64,000 bases of DNA from Arthrobacter sp. CDRTa11 (GCF_026427775.1 NZ_CP044532.1:4836001-4900000), one strand, 5' to 3'. Numbered from the stretch's first letter, positions 1 to 8,940 are shown. Notes: a model not told the origin generated them from the sequence alone. A program made the numbers and translations.

Positions 1-251
1 ATGCCGACGGCGGTGACCGAGCCGGAGAGCTCAAGGACCATCCAGTCCTGCGCGATGCGCTGCATCCAGACAGCGATGACGGCCACGAAGTGCCCGATGG
101 CGAAGATGCGGAAGTTCGGAACCCTCAGGGAGATGAACGTGTGCTTCCAGGGCAGGCGTTCGCTGACGACGGCGATGGGCTGGGTCTGGGCGGAAGCGGA
201 GTCGATGATGGGCTGGCTGACTGTTGCCGACGACGGCGGTGGGGGTGCCAC
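1..251 (-). CDS. MFS transporter, N-terminal part (gene runs off the left edge)
   Basis: Only the first ~83 codons are in the window. The minus-strand frame begins at a GTG (positions 251-249) preceded by a GAGGA ribosome-binding site seven bases upstream; an in-frame stop lies further upstream, so the start cannot be far off. The N-terminus is Pro/Ser-rich and cytosolic, followed by LPWKHTFISLRVPNFRIFAI and a first membrane helix (HFVAVIAVWMQRIAQDWMVL). The RxPNFRxF...W.QRIAQDWMVLELSGS pattern is typical of EntS/MFS-type drug or siderophore exporters. The substrate cannot be told from this fragment. The gene is divergent from the LysR regulator at 412, which may control it. The plus-strand open frame over the same bases is a shadow. 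Confidence 0.75.
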   Translation of the reverse strand, partial: MAPPPPSSATVSQPIIDSASAQTQPIAVVSERLPWKHTFISLRVPNFRIFAIGHFVAVIAVWMQRIAQDWMVLELSGSVTAVG

Positions 252-411
252 AGGGGTGTCCTCAAAGGAAGTGGGCGGGCTGGGATGCCCTTAACGCTAA
301 GCTGGTCCAGCGTGATTATGCAGCCTTATGGCGCCTATAACTCGCATAGTGAAACGTAATGCCACTGCTTTGACGCCCAGCTCCAGACCCCTTCGCCGAA
401 CGGAGTCCACC

Positions 412-1266
412 GTGTTTGAACCCGCCCAGCTCCGCTCTTTCCTCGCCGTCGCAGAGACCCTGAGCTTCACCAAAGCAGCGGAACGGCTTGGCCTTGCCCA
501 GCCAACCATCAGCCAGCACGTGCGGAAGTTGGAGGCGGCTGCCAAGCGCGTCCTGGTCACCCGGGATACCCGCGATGTGCGGCTCACGGACAATGGCGAC
601 GCCATGGCCGGCTTCGCCCGAAACATCCTCTCCGCCCATGACGCCGCGTCGCGGTACTTCTCCGGCTCAGCCATGCGCGGCCGCCTGCGCTTTGGCACCG
701 CCGACGACCTTGCCATCACCGGGCTGCCCCGGATCCTGCGCGAGTTCCGGCAGATCTATCCGCAGATCAACCTGGAGCTGACGGTGGGCCAGAGCGATCA
801 GCTCTACAAAAAACTCAACGCCGGCCAGCTGGATCTGGTGTTCGTGAAATGGGTGGCCGGGGCCAAGGACGGCACAGTTGTCCAGCACGATTCGTTCTCC
901 TGGGTGGGGCTGGAGCAGACGTTGCTGGAGCCAGGCAGCCCGGTGCCCCTGATTGCCTACCCGTCCCCCAGCCTCAGCCGGAAGCTGGCCATCGACGCCT
1001 TGGAATCGCACGGCAGGACCTGGCGGATCACGTGCACCACCCGGCAGATCAGCGGTGTCCTGGCGGCAGTTCGTGCAGGCATTGGCGTTGCCGTCATGCC
1101 GTCGTCGCTGGTCCCGGAGGACCTGAAAATTATCACCCGCCGCTTCGACCTTCCGCCCGTAGGCGACGTCGACTTCACCCTGATCCGCAACCCGCTGGCC
1201 AACGCCGAGGTGATTGACGCCCTGACGCAGGCCATCGTTGGCCGGACCCTGAAAAAGTCCGCCTGA
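412..1266 (+). CDS. LysR-family transcriptional regulator
   Basis: A 284-residue LysR-type regulator. The N-terminal winged helix-turn-helix is clear (FEPAQLRSFLAVAETLSFTK, then AAERLGLAQPTISQHVRKLE), followed by a periplasmic-binding-protein-like effector domain containing GRLRFGTADDLAITGLPRIL. The open frame extends upstream to 328, but the GTG at 412 is the better start: a GGAG Shine-Dalgarno lies six bases before it and the protein then starts exactly at the usual LysR N-terminus. It is divergent from the MFS transporter at 1-251. The 160-bp gap contains an imperfect dyad (TTATGGCGCCTATAA, 326-340) that could be an operator; this is weak. The effector is unknown. Confidence 0.88.
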   Translation: MFEPAQLRSFLAVAETLSFTKAAERLGLAQPTISQHVRKLEAAAKRVLVTRDTRDVRLTDNGDAMAGFARNILSAHDAASRYFSGSAMRGRLRFGTADDLAITGLPRILREFRQIYPQINLELTVGQSDQLYKKLNAGQLDLVFVKWVAGAKDGTVVQHDSFSWVGLEQTLLEPGSPVPLIAYPSPSLSRKLAIDALESHGRTWRITCTTRQISGVLAAVRAGIGVAVMPSSLVPEDLKIITRRFDLPPVGDVDFTLIRNPLANAEVIDALTQAIVGRTLKKSA

Positions 1267-1426
1267 AACCGTGCTCCTCGGCGGGCCGGCCGCGGGGGTC
1301 AGCAAAACCATTGAACAAGAAGCCCGCATAATCTATGCTGGTTTTCCATGGTCAAGCAGAGGGCCGGTTCAACAACACGAGCACGCCCTCCGCCCATGGG
1401 CTGGCTGTGCTCGAGATAGGCAGCCA

Positions 1427-1741
1427 ATGACGACAGCCAAGAACACCCAATTCCACACAGCACACGCACGCCCCCTCAACTCGGCGCGCCCGCTGACTAC
1501 CCGCTATTCAAGCCTCGGCTCCGGCATCGCCGTTGAGTCCGAATATGTCGGCAAGCCCACCTGCGAAAAGTGCGGAACCGACGAATTTATCTACCTTGAG
1601 TCCTACGTCCCGCCTGTCTTCCGGCGCGACGGAGCAGTAAGGACACTCGGCGAGGTTGCCTACACGTGCACCCGCTGCGAAGACTTCTCCGCCCATAGCG
1701 TTCCCGCGTCGTGGACACCCCCAGGCTGGTACCTGGGCTAA
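1427..1741 (+). CDS. Small zinc-ribbon-like hypothetical protein
   Basis: A 104-residue protein with two CxxC knuckles: CEKCGTDEF near the middle and CTRCEDFSAH near the C-terminus, spaced about 36 residues apart, which suggests one structural zinc site. The C-terminus ends in a Trp/Pro-rich stretch (SWTPPGWYLG). I do not recognise a family with a known function. The open frame extends upstream to 1271, but the ATG at 1427 gives a compact protein; the ribosome-binding site is weak (GAGATAGG-like). A strong hairpin at 1827-1864 follows, and putA converges from the other side. Confidence 0.6.
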   Translation: MTTAKNTQFHTAHARPLNSARPLTTRYSSLGSGIAVESEYVGKPTCEKCGTDEFIYLESYVPPVFRRDGAVRTLGEVAYTCTRCEDFSAHSVPASWTPPGWYLG

Positions 1742-1826
1742 TTTCCACAGTTTCCTGAGCCCGGCGCATCCGGCGCGGGCCAGCTGCTAAGACAACAAGT
1801 GCATCAGCAACAAGTGCATCAGCAAT

Positions 1827-1864
1827 AAGGCCGGGCGGCCACCATATGGTGGCCGCCCGGCCTT
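1827..1864. terminator. Bidirectional hairpin between convergent genes
   Basis: A perfect 17-bp GC-rich stem with a 4-base ATAT loop (arms 1827-1843 and 1848-1864). It sits between the zinc-ribbon gene (ends 1741) and putA (ends 1908), which converge. T-tracts are weak on both sides. Just upstream, a 15-16 base unit (CAACAAGTGCATCAG) is repeated twice at about 1793-1824. Confidence 0.7.
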
Positions 1865-1907
1865 GTTGTGCGCTGACTCTTTCTGCTGATCGGCTAGATG
1901 AGTGCGG

Positions 1908-4900
1908 CTAGATGAGCGCGTCCGAGAGGTGATTCGGGGTTCCGAAGCGGTGTGCGGTGATGCTGACGGCCTGCTCATGGAGGAACGGCAGCAGCTCCAC
2001 CCGTCCGGATTCGGTCACCTCATGGGCGTAAACCGCCAGGTCGGGACGGCCCTCTGTCGCTTCCGCCAGCGCGATGGAGTTCCCGCCGATCAGGCGGATC
2101 CGGGCTCCGGACAGCTTGCCGGCGGCGGCGAGCCGGGCAGCCGTTGCCAGCCAGCCGGCGTCGGACTCCACCGTCACGTCAATATCAAGTCCCGTAAACA
2201 CCGAGCGGAGCTGGGCGGGAAGTTCGACGGCGGTGGAAACGGTGAGCCTTGAGCCTGCCAGAACGCCCGCGGCCACAGTCCGCGCCAAGTGCACCAGCGG
2301 GGCACCTTCGGAGAGGCGCACGGTTACCGGCAGAGACCGGTAGCGGAAGATGTTCCGCTCCGCGCTCAGGCCGGAGACATCCTTGGCGGTACCGAATTCG
2401 TCCGCCCAGGCCCGGGCATCGGATGCCACGGCGCGCTGCAGGGATTCCAGCTCGGCAGGCTCCACGGCACTCCCGGCCGCGTTGATGATCCGGCGGACAC
2501 CGGGGTTGGTGACCCGTGAACCGAGCGAGCTTTCTTTGCTGATCCAGTCGCCGAGGCCTGCAAGGTAGTTGGGGCCGCCGGCCTTGGTTCCGGGACCTAC
2601 GGCAGACTTCTTCCAGCCGCCGAAGGGCTGGCGCTGCACGATGGCGCCGGTGATGCCCCGGTTCACGTACAGGTTTCCGGCCTGGATGGTGTCCAGCCAC
2701 GTGGCTAGCTCGTCCGAGTTGAGCGAGTGCAGCCCTGCGGTGAGGCCGTACTCAATCTGGTTCTGGAGCGCGATGGCCTCTTCCAGGGTATCCGCCGTCA
2801 TGACGCCCAGCACGGGTCCGAAGAATTCGGTGAGGTGGAAGTAGGATCCGCGCTTGACGCCGTAGCGGACGCCCGGGCTCCACAGCCTGCCGGTGCCGTC
2901 CAGCTTGCGGGGTTCAATCGCCCAGCTTTCGCCTTCACCGAGGGTGGTCAGGGCGTTGAGCAGCTTGCCGTTGGCCGGCTCGATGATGGGTCCCATCTGG
3001 CTGGTGGGGTCCTGCGGGTAGCCCACCTTGAGGGATGTCACGGCGTCGATCAGCTGGTTGCGGAACCGCTTGGATGTTGCCACCGAGCCCACCAGGATCA
3101 CCAGTGAAGCGGCGGAGCACTTCTGCCCGGCGTGGCCGAAGGCGGAGTAGGCCACGTCTTTGGCGGCCAGGTCGAAGTCAGCACTGGGGGTGACGATGAT
3201 GGCGTTCTTGCCGCTGGTCTCGGCCAGCAGCGGCAGGTCCTTGCGGAAGGAGCGGAACAGCTCGGCCGTCTCGTAGCCGCCGGTCAGGATCACCCGGTCC
3301 ACGGCGGGGTGGGAGATCAGCTGCTTCCCGAGTTCCCGCTCGCCCAGCTGCACCATGGTGAGCACGTCACGCGGGATGCCCGCTTCCCACAGCGCCTCGA
3401 TCATCACGGCACCGCTGCGGCAGGCCTGCTTGGCAGGCTTGATCACGACGGCGGAGCCGGCGGCGAGCGCTGCAAGGGTGGACCCTGCGGGGATGGCGAC
3501 AGGGAAGTTCCACGGCGGAGTGACCACGGTGAGTTTGGCCGGGACGAACGTTGCGCCGTCGACCTTTTCCAGCTTCCGCGCGGACTCGGCGTAGTAGTGG
3601 GCGAAGTCCACGGCTTCACTGACCTCGGGGTCGCCCTGGTCGATGGTTTTGCCGGTTTCGCTGGCCATGACCTCGAGCAGGTCCGCGCGGCGGGCCTCCA
3701 GGACGTCTCCGGCCCGGTGCAGGATTTCAGCGCGCTCGTCGCCGGAGAGGGCACCCCAGGCTTTGCCCTTTTCCACTGCAGTTTCGATCACGGTGTTGAG
3801 GGTTTCCTCATCGGTGATGGTGGCCGCCTGAACGGAGGCGTTGCCGAGCGAGGATGTGGGGACGCGGCCCAGGATGGCCCGGCCCCAGTCCCGGTTGGCC
3901 GGCAGCGACGGGTCGGTGTCGGGGGTGTCCTTGAATGAATCGTGCGGCAGCGGCTGCGGCGGCAGGCTGCGGTTCTGCCGGCGGTTGGGCAGCGGGACGG
4001 CGTCGTCGAGCTTTTCCAGGGAGACCAGGAAGCGCTGCTTCTCACGCTCGAACAGGGATTCGTTCTCGCTCAGTTCGAAGACTGCCGACATGAAGTTGTC
4101 CTGGCTGGCGCCCTCTTCCAGGCGGCGGATCAGGTAGGCGATGGCGACGTCGAACTCGGCCGGGTGCACCACCGGGGTGTAGAGCAGCAGCGAGCCGACG
4201 TCCTTTTTGACGGCCTCCGCCTGGCCCTGCGCCATGCCCAGCAGCATCTCGAACTCGATGCCCGACTCCACACCGCGCTGCTTGGCCAGAAGCCAGGCAA
4301 AGGCGATATCAAAGAGGTTGTGGCCGGCAACGCCGATCCGGATGTTGCGGATCCGCTCCGGGTGGAGGGAGTAGTTGATGACCCGCTTGTAGTTGGTGTC
4401 GGAATCCTGCTTGGTTCCCCACGTGGCCAGCGGCCAGTCGTGCAGGGAGGACTCCACCTGTTCCATGGGCAGGTTGGCGCCCTTGACCACACGGACTTTG
4501 ATGGGCGCGCCGCCCTGGGCACGGCGTTCGGCCGCCCAGTCCTGCAGCCGGATCATGGCGGAGAGCGCGTCCGGCAGGTAGGCCTGCAGCACGATGCCGG
4601 CCTCGAGGTTCTTGAACTCGGGCTTGTCCAGGATCCGGGTGAACACCGCGATGGTCATGTCCAGGTCCTTGTATTCCTCCATGTCCAGGTTGATGAACTT
4701 GGCCTTGGGGAAGGAGGCTGCTTTGGCGAACAGCGGGGTGAGCTTGTCCACCACGTGCTCCACGGCCTCGTCAAAGGCCCAGGGTGAATGCGGCGCCACG
4801 GTGGAGGAGACCTTGATGGACACGTAGTCCACATCCGGACGCGCCAGCAGCGTATGGGTGCCTTCGAGCCGGCGGGAAGCTTCATGTTCACCCAGGACGG

Positions 4901-5402
4901 CCTCGCCCAGGAGGTTCACGTTGAGCTTGATGCCGTCCTTGCGGATCTTCGCGATGGCCGGGCCAAGCTTGGCGTCGGTGGCGTCCACGATCAGGTGGCC
5001 CACCATTTCCCGGAGCACGCGCCGGGCGACCGGAATAACAACCTGCGGAAGGACGGGGGCCATGGTGCCGCCCACGCGGACTGCGCTGCGCATGTACCAC
5101 GGAAGGAAGGCGGGGACCTTGGGGGCCAGGGCTGCGAGGTTCCGGGCCGCCACGTGGATGTCCTCAGGGCGGACTACGCCGTCCACAAACCCCACGGTGA
5201 ATTCCAGGCCGTTGGGGTCCTTGAGCACGCCGGCAAGCTGCTCCGCGGAAGCGTCCACCGGCACCTTCGAGGCCTCTGTCAGCCAGTGGCGCACCAACGC
5301 GATGCTCTCCTGGGCAAGCGCCTTCGCCTCCGGCACATCTGCATGCGTGGGGGAGCTGGCCGAGCCGGCATTCACACCGGTCTTCACTGCAATGTTGGTC
5401 AT
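1908..5402 (-). CDS. putA: Bifunctional proline dehydrogenase / L-glutamate-gamma-semialdehyde dehydrogenase (PutA)
   Basis: A 1164-residue PutA that oxidises proline to pyrroline-5-carboxylate (FAD) and then to glutamate (NAD+). The proline dehydrogenase barrel spans roughly residues 80-450 and includes VRVVKGANLPMEQVE, the GTKQDSDTNYKRV loop and the YLIRRLEEGAS motif near 423-433 that contacts substrate and flavin. The aldehyde dehydrogenase domain spans about 510-1000, with WNFPVAIPAG, the general-base Glu728 in LLAETSGKNA and the catalytic Cys762 in GQKCSAASL. A C-terminal extension of about 150 residues follows. There is no ribbon-helix-helix DNA-binding domain at the N-terminus, so this is not the autoregulatory enterobacterial type. 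The start is ATG at 5402. The neighbouring permease and LysR gene suggest a proline-use locus. Confidence 0.95.
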   Translation of the reverse strand: MTNIAVKTGVNAGSASSPTHADVPEAKALAQESIALVRHWLTEASKVPVDASAEQLAGVLKDPNGLEFTVGFVDGVVRPEDIHVAARNLAALAPKVPAFLPWYMRSAVRVGGTMAPVLPQVVIPVARRVLREMVGHLIVDATDAKLGPAIAKIRKDGIKLNVNLLGEAVLGEHEASRRLEGTHTLLARPDVDYVSIKVSSTVAPHSPWAFDEAVEHVVDKLTPLFAKAASFPKAKFINLDMEEYKDLDMTIAVFTRILDKPEFKNLEAGIVLQAYLPDALSAMIRLQDWAAERRAQGGAPIKVRVVKGANLPMEQVESSLHDWPLATWGTKQDSDTNYKRVINYSLHPERIRNIRIGVAGHNLFDIAFAWLLAKQRGVESGIEFEMLLGMAQGQAEAVKKDVGSLLLYTPVVHPAEFDVAIAYLIRRLEEGASQDNFMSAVFELSENESLFEREKQRFLVSLEKLDDAVPLPNRRQNRSLPPQPLPHDSFKDTPDTDPSLPANRDWGRAILGRVPTSSLGNASVQAATITDEETLNTVIETAVEKGKAWGALSGDERAEILHRAGDVLEARRADLLEVMASETGKTIDQGDPEVSEAVDFAHYYAESARKLEKVDGATFVPAKLTVVTPPWNFPVAIPAGSTLAALAAGSAVVIKPAKQACRSGAVMIEALWEAGIPRDVLTMVQLGERELGKQLISHPAVDRVILTGGYETAELFRSFRKDLPLLAETSGKNAIIVTPSADFDLAAKDVAYSAFGHAGQKCSAASLVILVGSVATSKRFRNQLIDAVTSLKVGYPQDPTSQMGPIIEPANGKLLNALTTLGEGESWAIEPRKLDGTGRLWSPGVRYGVKRGSYFHLTEFFGPVLGVMTADTLEEAIALQNQIEYGLTAGLHSLNSDELATWLDTIQAGNLYVNRGITGAIVQRQPFGGWKKSAVGPGTKAGGPNYLAGLGDWISKESSLGSRVTNPGVRRIINAAGSAVEPAELESLQRAVASDARAWADEFGTAKDVSGLSAERNIFRYRSLPVTVRLSEGAPLVHLARTVAAGVLAGSRLTVSTAVELPAQLRSVFTGLDIDVTVESDAGWLATAARLAAAGKLSGARIRLIGGNSIALAEATEGRPDLAVYAHEVTESGRVELLPFLHEQAVSITAHRFGTPNHLSDALI

Positions 5403-5467
5403 GGCTGGTACTCGTTCTTTCCTTGGTCCGGAGGGGTCTTACTCATCAGTATGAGCCTTGGATCACA

Positions 5468-5488
5468 TAAGATAAAGCGATGTTTTCT
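5468..5488 (-). promoter_or_regulatory. Candidate operator upstream of putA, shared with the permease gene
   Basis: The plus-strand 21-mer starting TAAGATAAAGCGATG matches, without gaps, 16 of 21 positions of a 21-mer at 7369-7389 upstream of the amino-acid permease. It has the same orientation relative to both genes, 66 bp from the putA start and 97 bp from the permease start. The core AGATAAAG-Y-GA...TTTCT is A/T-rich against a GC-rich background. The regulator is inferred to be the LysR protein at 7438. Confidence 0.5.
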
Positions 5489-5552
5489 GAGCAATACAGG
5501 TTAGAAAAGCCAATGTAATTAATTCCAGTCCGAACGGTCAGAAAATCCCTTA

Positions 5553-5803
5553 GACGCCCTCTCACCTTTGGCCTGTTTTGGGGCAACGCTCTCTCACTTA
5601 TTGTGGGTTTTCAGGCCACCCTCTCTCACGTCCGCTGGTCACGACGCCAATCCAACCAGCGCACAATAGGACGAGCCCTCCCCCACGGACAGTGAGAGAG
5701 GGCTCGTCCAAAATGCGCGTTAACTGAGAGAGCGTCTGTGGAAACCTGCAGGAAGTGAGAGAGCGTTTCGAAATACCTGCAGGAAGTCAGAGAGCGTCCT
5801 GGG
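5553..5803. repeat. ~32-bp tandem repeat array 1 (two opposed half-arrays)
   Basis: Three units with CGCTCTCTCAC-like cores start at 5553, 5585 and 5617 (32-bp steps). Four units of the reverse complement (TGAGAGAGCGT) start at 5693, 5725, 5756 and 5787 (31-32-bp steps). Two of the right-hand units carry the CCTGCAGGA palindrome 9-10 bases after the core. The two half-arrays point in opposite directions around about 5655. The array abuts the permease stop codon and fills most of the permease-putA gap. The same family recurs at 26613 and 48517. Confidence 0.8.
5669..5709 (-). terminator. Hairpin downstream of the permease gene
   Basis: A perfect 12-bp stem (5669-5680 with 5698-5709, GGACGAGCCCTC) and a 17-base loop. 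It is about 100 bp past the permease stop. The right arm overlaps a variant unit of the 32-bp repeat. There is no clear T-tract, so termination is inferred from position and stem strength. Confidence 0.45.
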
Positions 5804-5808
5804 GTCGG

Positions 5809-7272
5809 TCAGCCGACGGGGCGGTGCATCTCCTCGGCCTCTGCGTGGCGCGGGCTGTTGGGATTCATCAGAGAGTGCTTGCGGCCGTAGAAGAAGTAGA
5901 TGGCCAGGCCGATGATGAGCCACACGCCGAACCGCCATTTGGTGTCAGCCGGCAGCTGCCAGATGAGCAGGGCAGAGGCCAGGACGCCGAAGGCCGGAAT
6001 GAAGGGCATCAACGGCAGCCGGAATGTCCGGGGCGCATCAGGCCTCTTGTAGCGGAACACGATGACGGCGAGGCAGACCACCACGAACGCGGCCAGGATA
6101 CCAATGTTGGTCAGGTCGGCCACGGCCTTGATGGGGAAAACGCCGGCCAGCAGGGCCGAGGAAATTCCGGCAATCCAGGTGACGCGCTGAGGGGTGCCGT
6201 GCTTGTCGGTTCCGGCGAACCAGCCCGGCAGCAGCCCGTCGCGGCTCATGGAGAACCAGACGCGGGTGACGCCCAGCAGGAAGGTCAGCATCACGGTAAG
6301 GATGGACAGCACGGCGAACACGGAGATGATGGTGGCAATCACAGGCAGGCCGACGCTGGTGAAGGCTGAAGCGAAGCCTGCAGCCGGGTCGATGTCCTTG
6401 TAGTTCTGCATTCCGGTGAGGACCAGGGTTGCTGCAACGTAGAGCAGCATGGCCACGATCAGGGACAGGACGATGGCCTTGGGCATGTGCTTCTTGCCGT
6501 CAGTGGCTTCCTCGGCCGCCGTACTCATGGCGTCGTAACCGAAGACAGCGAAGAAGACAGTGGCAGAGCCGGCCAGGACGGGACCAAAGCCGCTGGGCAT
6601 GAACGGGTTGTAGTTGTTGGTGTCGATGTAGAAGACGCCAAGGCCGATGATGAAGAGGATCAGAACTACCTTGATGGCCACGGCCACCAACTCAAACCGG
6701 CCGAAGGCCTTTGTGCCGCGGCTCAGGATCCACGTCACCAGGAGGCAGACCAGGATGGCGGGAATGTTGATGATGCCGCCCTTGCCTTCATCCGGCGTCG
6801 ACGCCATCCAGGTGGGCAGGTGAATTCCCAGGCCGGAAAGGAAGGCTTCGAAGTAACCGGAGATGCCAATGGCCACCACCGCCACGATCGCGATGTATTC
6901 GAGCAGCAGGTCCCAGCCAATAAACCAGCCGATCACTTCACCCAGAGCCACGTAGCCGTAGGTGTAGGCGGATCCGGCACGGGGGATCATGCCCGCGAAC
7001 TCCGCGTATGACAGCGCCGCGGCCGCCGACGCCAGGCCTGCAATCAGGAACGAAATGAGCACGGCGGGCCCCACACCCGGAGTGTCTTCGTTGCCTGCTG
7101 CGACCAGCCCGGCAAGGGAGAAGATCCCGACGCCGATGATGCCGCCGACGCCGATAGCGGTCAGCTGCCAGAGGCCGAGCGATTTAAAAAGCCCGCTGTG
7201 CTTGTTTTCTTCTTCGATGTCGTTCAGGGGCTTTCGCCGCATGATCGACTGGGTCAAATCTCTTGTGCTCAT
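5809..7272 (-). CDS. APC-family amino acid permease (CAT/YfnA-like)
   Basis: A 487-residue integral membrane transporter with about 12 or more hydrophobic segments. The N-terminal signature GLWQLTAIGVGGIIGVGIFS is the unwound TM1 motif of APC amino-acid transporters, and LSYAEFAGMIPRAGSAYTYG is the conserved TM3 region. The closest groups are the cationic amino acid transporter/YfnA permeases. The open frame reaches 7347, but ATG at 7272 (AGGAG six bases upstream) is the natural start, giving MSTRDLTQSIMRRKPLNDIE. It lies beside putA and shares an upstream motif with it, so proline or a related amino acid is a reasonable but unproven substrate. Confidence 0.9.
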   Translation of the reverse strand: MSTRDLTQSIMRRKPLNDIEEENKHSGLFKSLGLWQLTAIGVGGIIGVGIFSLAGLVAAGNEDTPGVGPAVLISFLIAGLASAAAALSYAEFAGMIPRAGSAYTYGYVALGEVIGWFIGWDLLLEYIAIVAVVAIGISGYFEAFLSGLGIHLPTWMASTPDEGKGGIINIPAILVCLLVTWILSRGTKAFGRFELVAVAIKVVLILFIIGLGVFYIDTNNYNPFMPSGFGPVLAGSATVFFAVFGYDAMSTAAEEATDGKKHMPKAIVLSLIVAMLLYVAATLVLTGMQNYKDIDPAAGFASAFTSVGLPVIATIISVFAVLSILTVMLTFLLGVTRVWFSMSRDGLLPGWFAGTDKHGTPQRVTWIAGISSALLAGVFPIKAVADLTNIGILAAFVVVCLAVIVFRYKRPDAPRTFRLPLMPFIPAFGVLASALLIWQLPADTKWRFGVWLIIGLAIYFFYGRKHSLMNPNSPRHAEAEEMHRPVG

Positions 7273-7351
7273 CAGGAACTCCTGCTTGGGTGGGGCCCCA
7301 TCTAGGCTCCCGGTGCGTGGCCTGTGACGGGGATAACTCAACCCCAACAGT

Positions 7352-7369
7352 ATGCAAGCGCAATTGCAT
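7352..7369. promoter_or_regulatory. LysR-type dyad operator
   Basis: The inverted repeat ATGCAA-N6-TTGCAT lies in the 165-bp gap between the divergent permease (start 7272) and LysR gene (start 7438). Its dyad fits the spacing of LysR-type recognition sites, and the location is the standard one for a self-regulating LysR gene and its divergent target. Confidence 0.6.
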
Positions 7370-7389
7370 TAGATAAAGTGACTATTTCT
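7369..7389 (-). promoter_or_regulatory. Second copy of the putA/permease shared motif
   Basis: The plus-strand 21-mer TTAGATAAAGTGAC... aligns without gaps to 5468-5488 upstream of putA, with 16 identities of 21. It directly abuts the LysR dyad at 7352-7369. Confidence 0.5.
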
Positions 7390-7437
7390 AACCGGTATTG
7401 ATTAGCCTAAATATCCATTCGTGAGAAGGACCAGCAC

Positions 7438-8355
7438 ATGCTCGACGTCCGGCGGCTCCGGCTGCTCCGTGAATTGCAGATCCGGGGCACCCTCGCGGAA
7501 GTGGCCGAGGCGCTCCAATACAGCCCGTCGTCAGTGTCCCAGCAGCTGGCCCTCCTGGAAAAAGAGGCCGGCGTGGAGCTGCTCCGGAAGACGGGGCGCC
7601 GCGTGCAGCTGACTCCGCAGGCGGAAGTCCTGGTGGCCCACACCGCGCAGTTGCTGGAGACCCTGGAGCAGGCGGAGGCGGACCTGGCAGCGTCGCTGAC
7701 CACAGTCACCGGCACTGTCCGGATCGCCGTTTTCCAGTCTGCGGCCCTGGCCCTGATGCCGGACACCCTGTCCCGGATGTCCACCGCCTACCCCGAGGTC
7801 CGGATCGAGATGACCCAGCGGGAGCCAGAAACAGCGCTGCATGAAACGTGGGCCCGGGACTTCGACCTGGTGATCGCCGAACAGTATCCGGGTCACGCCG
7901 CTCCCCGTTACCCCGAACTGGACCGCATCAAACTGACTACTGACGCCATCAGGCTGGCGGTTCCACCGCAGGCTGCCGGCCGGCCGCCGATCACGTCCCT
8001 CCAGGACACCGCGGACATGGCATGGGTGATGGAGCCCAGGGGTGCAGCATCCCGGCACTGGGCTGAGCAGGCGTGCCGCAGCGCCGGTTTTGAACCCGAC
8101 GTACGGTTTGAAACAGCTGACCTGCAGGCCCAGATCCGGCTGATCGAGTCGGGGAACGCCGTGGCCCTGATGCCGGACCTGGTCTGGACCGGGCGGGGCA
8201 CCACGGCGCAGTTGCTGGAGCTGCCGGCCAACCCGTTCAGGACCATTTTCACGTCTGTCAGGCGCGCCAGCGCCAGCAGGCCCGCCATCCTGGCTGCCCG
8301 CGAAATGCTCGCCCTGACTGCCGAATCCGTCGCAAAATCGGACGACGCCGGGTAG
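7438..8355 (+). CDS. LysR-family transcriptional regulator (likely of the permease/putA locus)
   Basis: A 305-residue LysR protein. The N-terminal helix-turn-helix is MLDVRRLRLLRELQIRGTLA followed by EVAEALQYSPSSVSQQLALLE; the effector domain begins near residue 90 (GTVRIAVFQSAALALMPDTL). AGAAGGA lies about nine bases before the ATG. It is divergent from the amino-acid permease with a dyad operator between them, so local control of the permease, and probably of putA through the shared motif, is the best inference. The effector is unknown; an amino acid such as proline would fit. Confidence 0.88.
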   Translation: MLDVRRLRLLRELQIRGTLAEVAEALQYSPSSVSQQLALLEKEAGVELLRKTGRRVQLTPQAEVLVAHTAQLLETLEQAEADLAASLTTVTGTVRIAVFQSAALALMPDTLSRMSTAYPEVRIEMTQREPETALHETWARDFDLVIAEQYPGHAAPRYPELDRIKLTTDAIRLAVPPQAAGRPPITSLQDTADMAWVMEPRGAASRHWAEQACRSAGFEPDVRFETADLQAQIRLIESGNAVALMPDLVWTGRGTTAQLLELPANPFRTIFTSVRRASASRPAILAAREMLALTAESVAKSDDAG

Positions 8356-8462
8356 CAACCTCACGCCTTCCCGCCGCCTTTGCAGGTGGCCAGTTATAGC
8401 CGGGCGCCTGTGTTTCCTGCGTCACAGCGCGATCCGGACCCCGGCGCTAGACTAGGCAAGTT

Positions 8463-8888
8463 ATGAATCGCACAATGTTCAAGTCCAAAATCCACCGGGC
8501 CACCGTCACGCACGCGGACCTGCACTACGTAGGTTCGGTCACCGTCGACCTGGACCTGCTTGATGCTGCCGACATCCTCCCCGGCGAGCTCGTGGCCATT
8601 GTGGACGTCACAAACGGCGCGCGCCTGGAAACGTACACCATCGCCGGCGAGCGCGGCTCCGGTGTCATCGGCATCAACGGACCCGCTGCGCACCTGGTCC
8701 ATGAGAACGACGTCGTCATCCTCATCACCTATGCCGCGATGACCACCGAGGAAGCCAGGGCGTACCAGCCACGGGTTGTCCACGTTGACCAGGACAACAA
8801 GATTATCCAGTTGGGCAATGATCCCGCCGAAGGCTTGACGCCCGGATTGATGCGGCCTCCTTTCGCACTGAACAACGCCACCCTGTAG
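8463..8888 (+). CDS. panD: Aspartate 1-decarboxylase (PanD)
   Basis: A 141-residue pyruvoyl enzyme converting L-aspartate to beta-alanine for pantothenate and coenzyme A synthesis. [20 protein letters not shown] leads into HYVGSVTVD, whose Gly24-Ser25 bond is the self-cleavage site that creates the pyruvoyl group on Ser25. [15 protein letters not shown] and VILITYA are also family motifs. The protein is full length. A TAGACT -10-like box at about 8449-8454 lies so close to the ATG that the transcript may be nearly leaderless. No other pantothenate gene is adjacent. Confidence 0.95.
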   Translation: MNRTMFKSKIHRATVTHADLHYVGSVTVDLDLLDAADILPGELVAIVDVTNGARLETYTIAGERGSGVIGINGPAAHLVHENDVVILITYAAMTTEEARAYQPRVVHVDQDNKIIQLGNDPAEGLTPGLMRPPFALNNATL

Positions 8889-8940
8889 TCCGGAGCGTGA
8901 GTCCCGGTAAACCCTGCCCCTGCGCTCCACAGGCCATTCC

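Noticed and set aside
3132..4787. Long plus-strand open frames opposite putA
   Set aside because: Antisense shadows of putA with low-complexity translations and no ribosome-binding sites.
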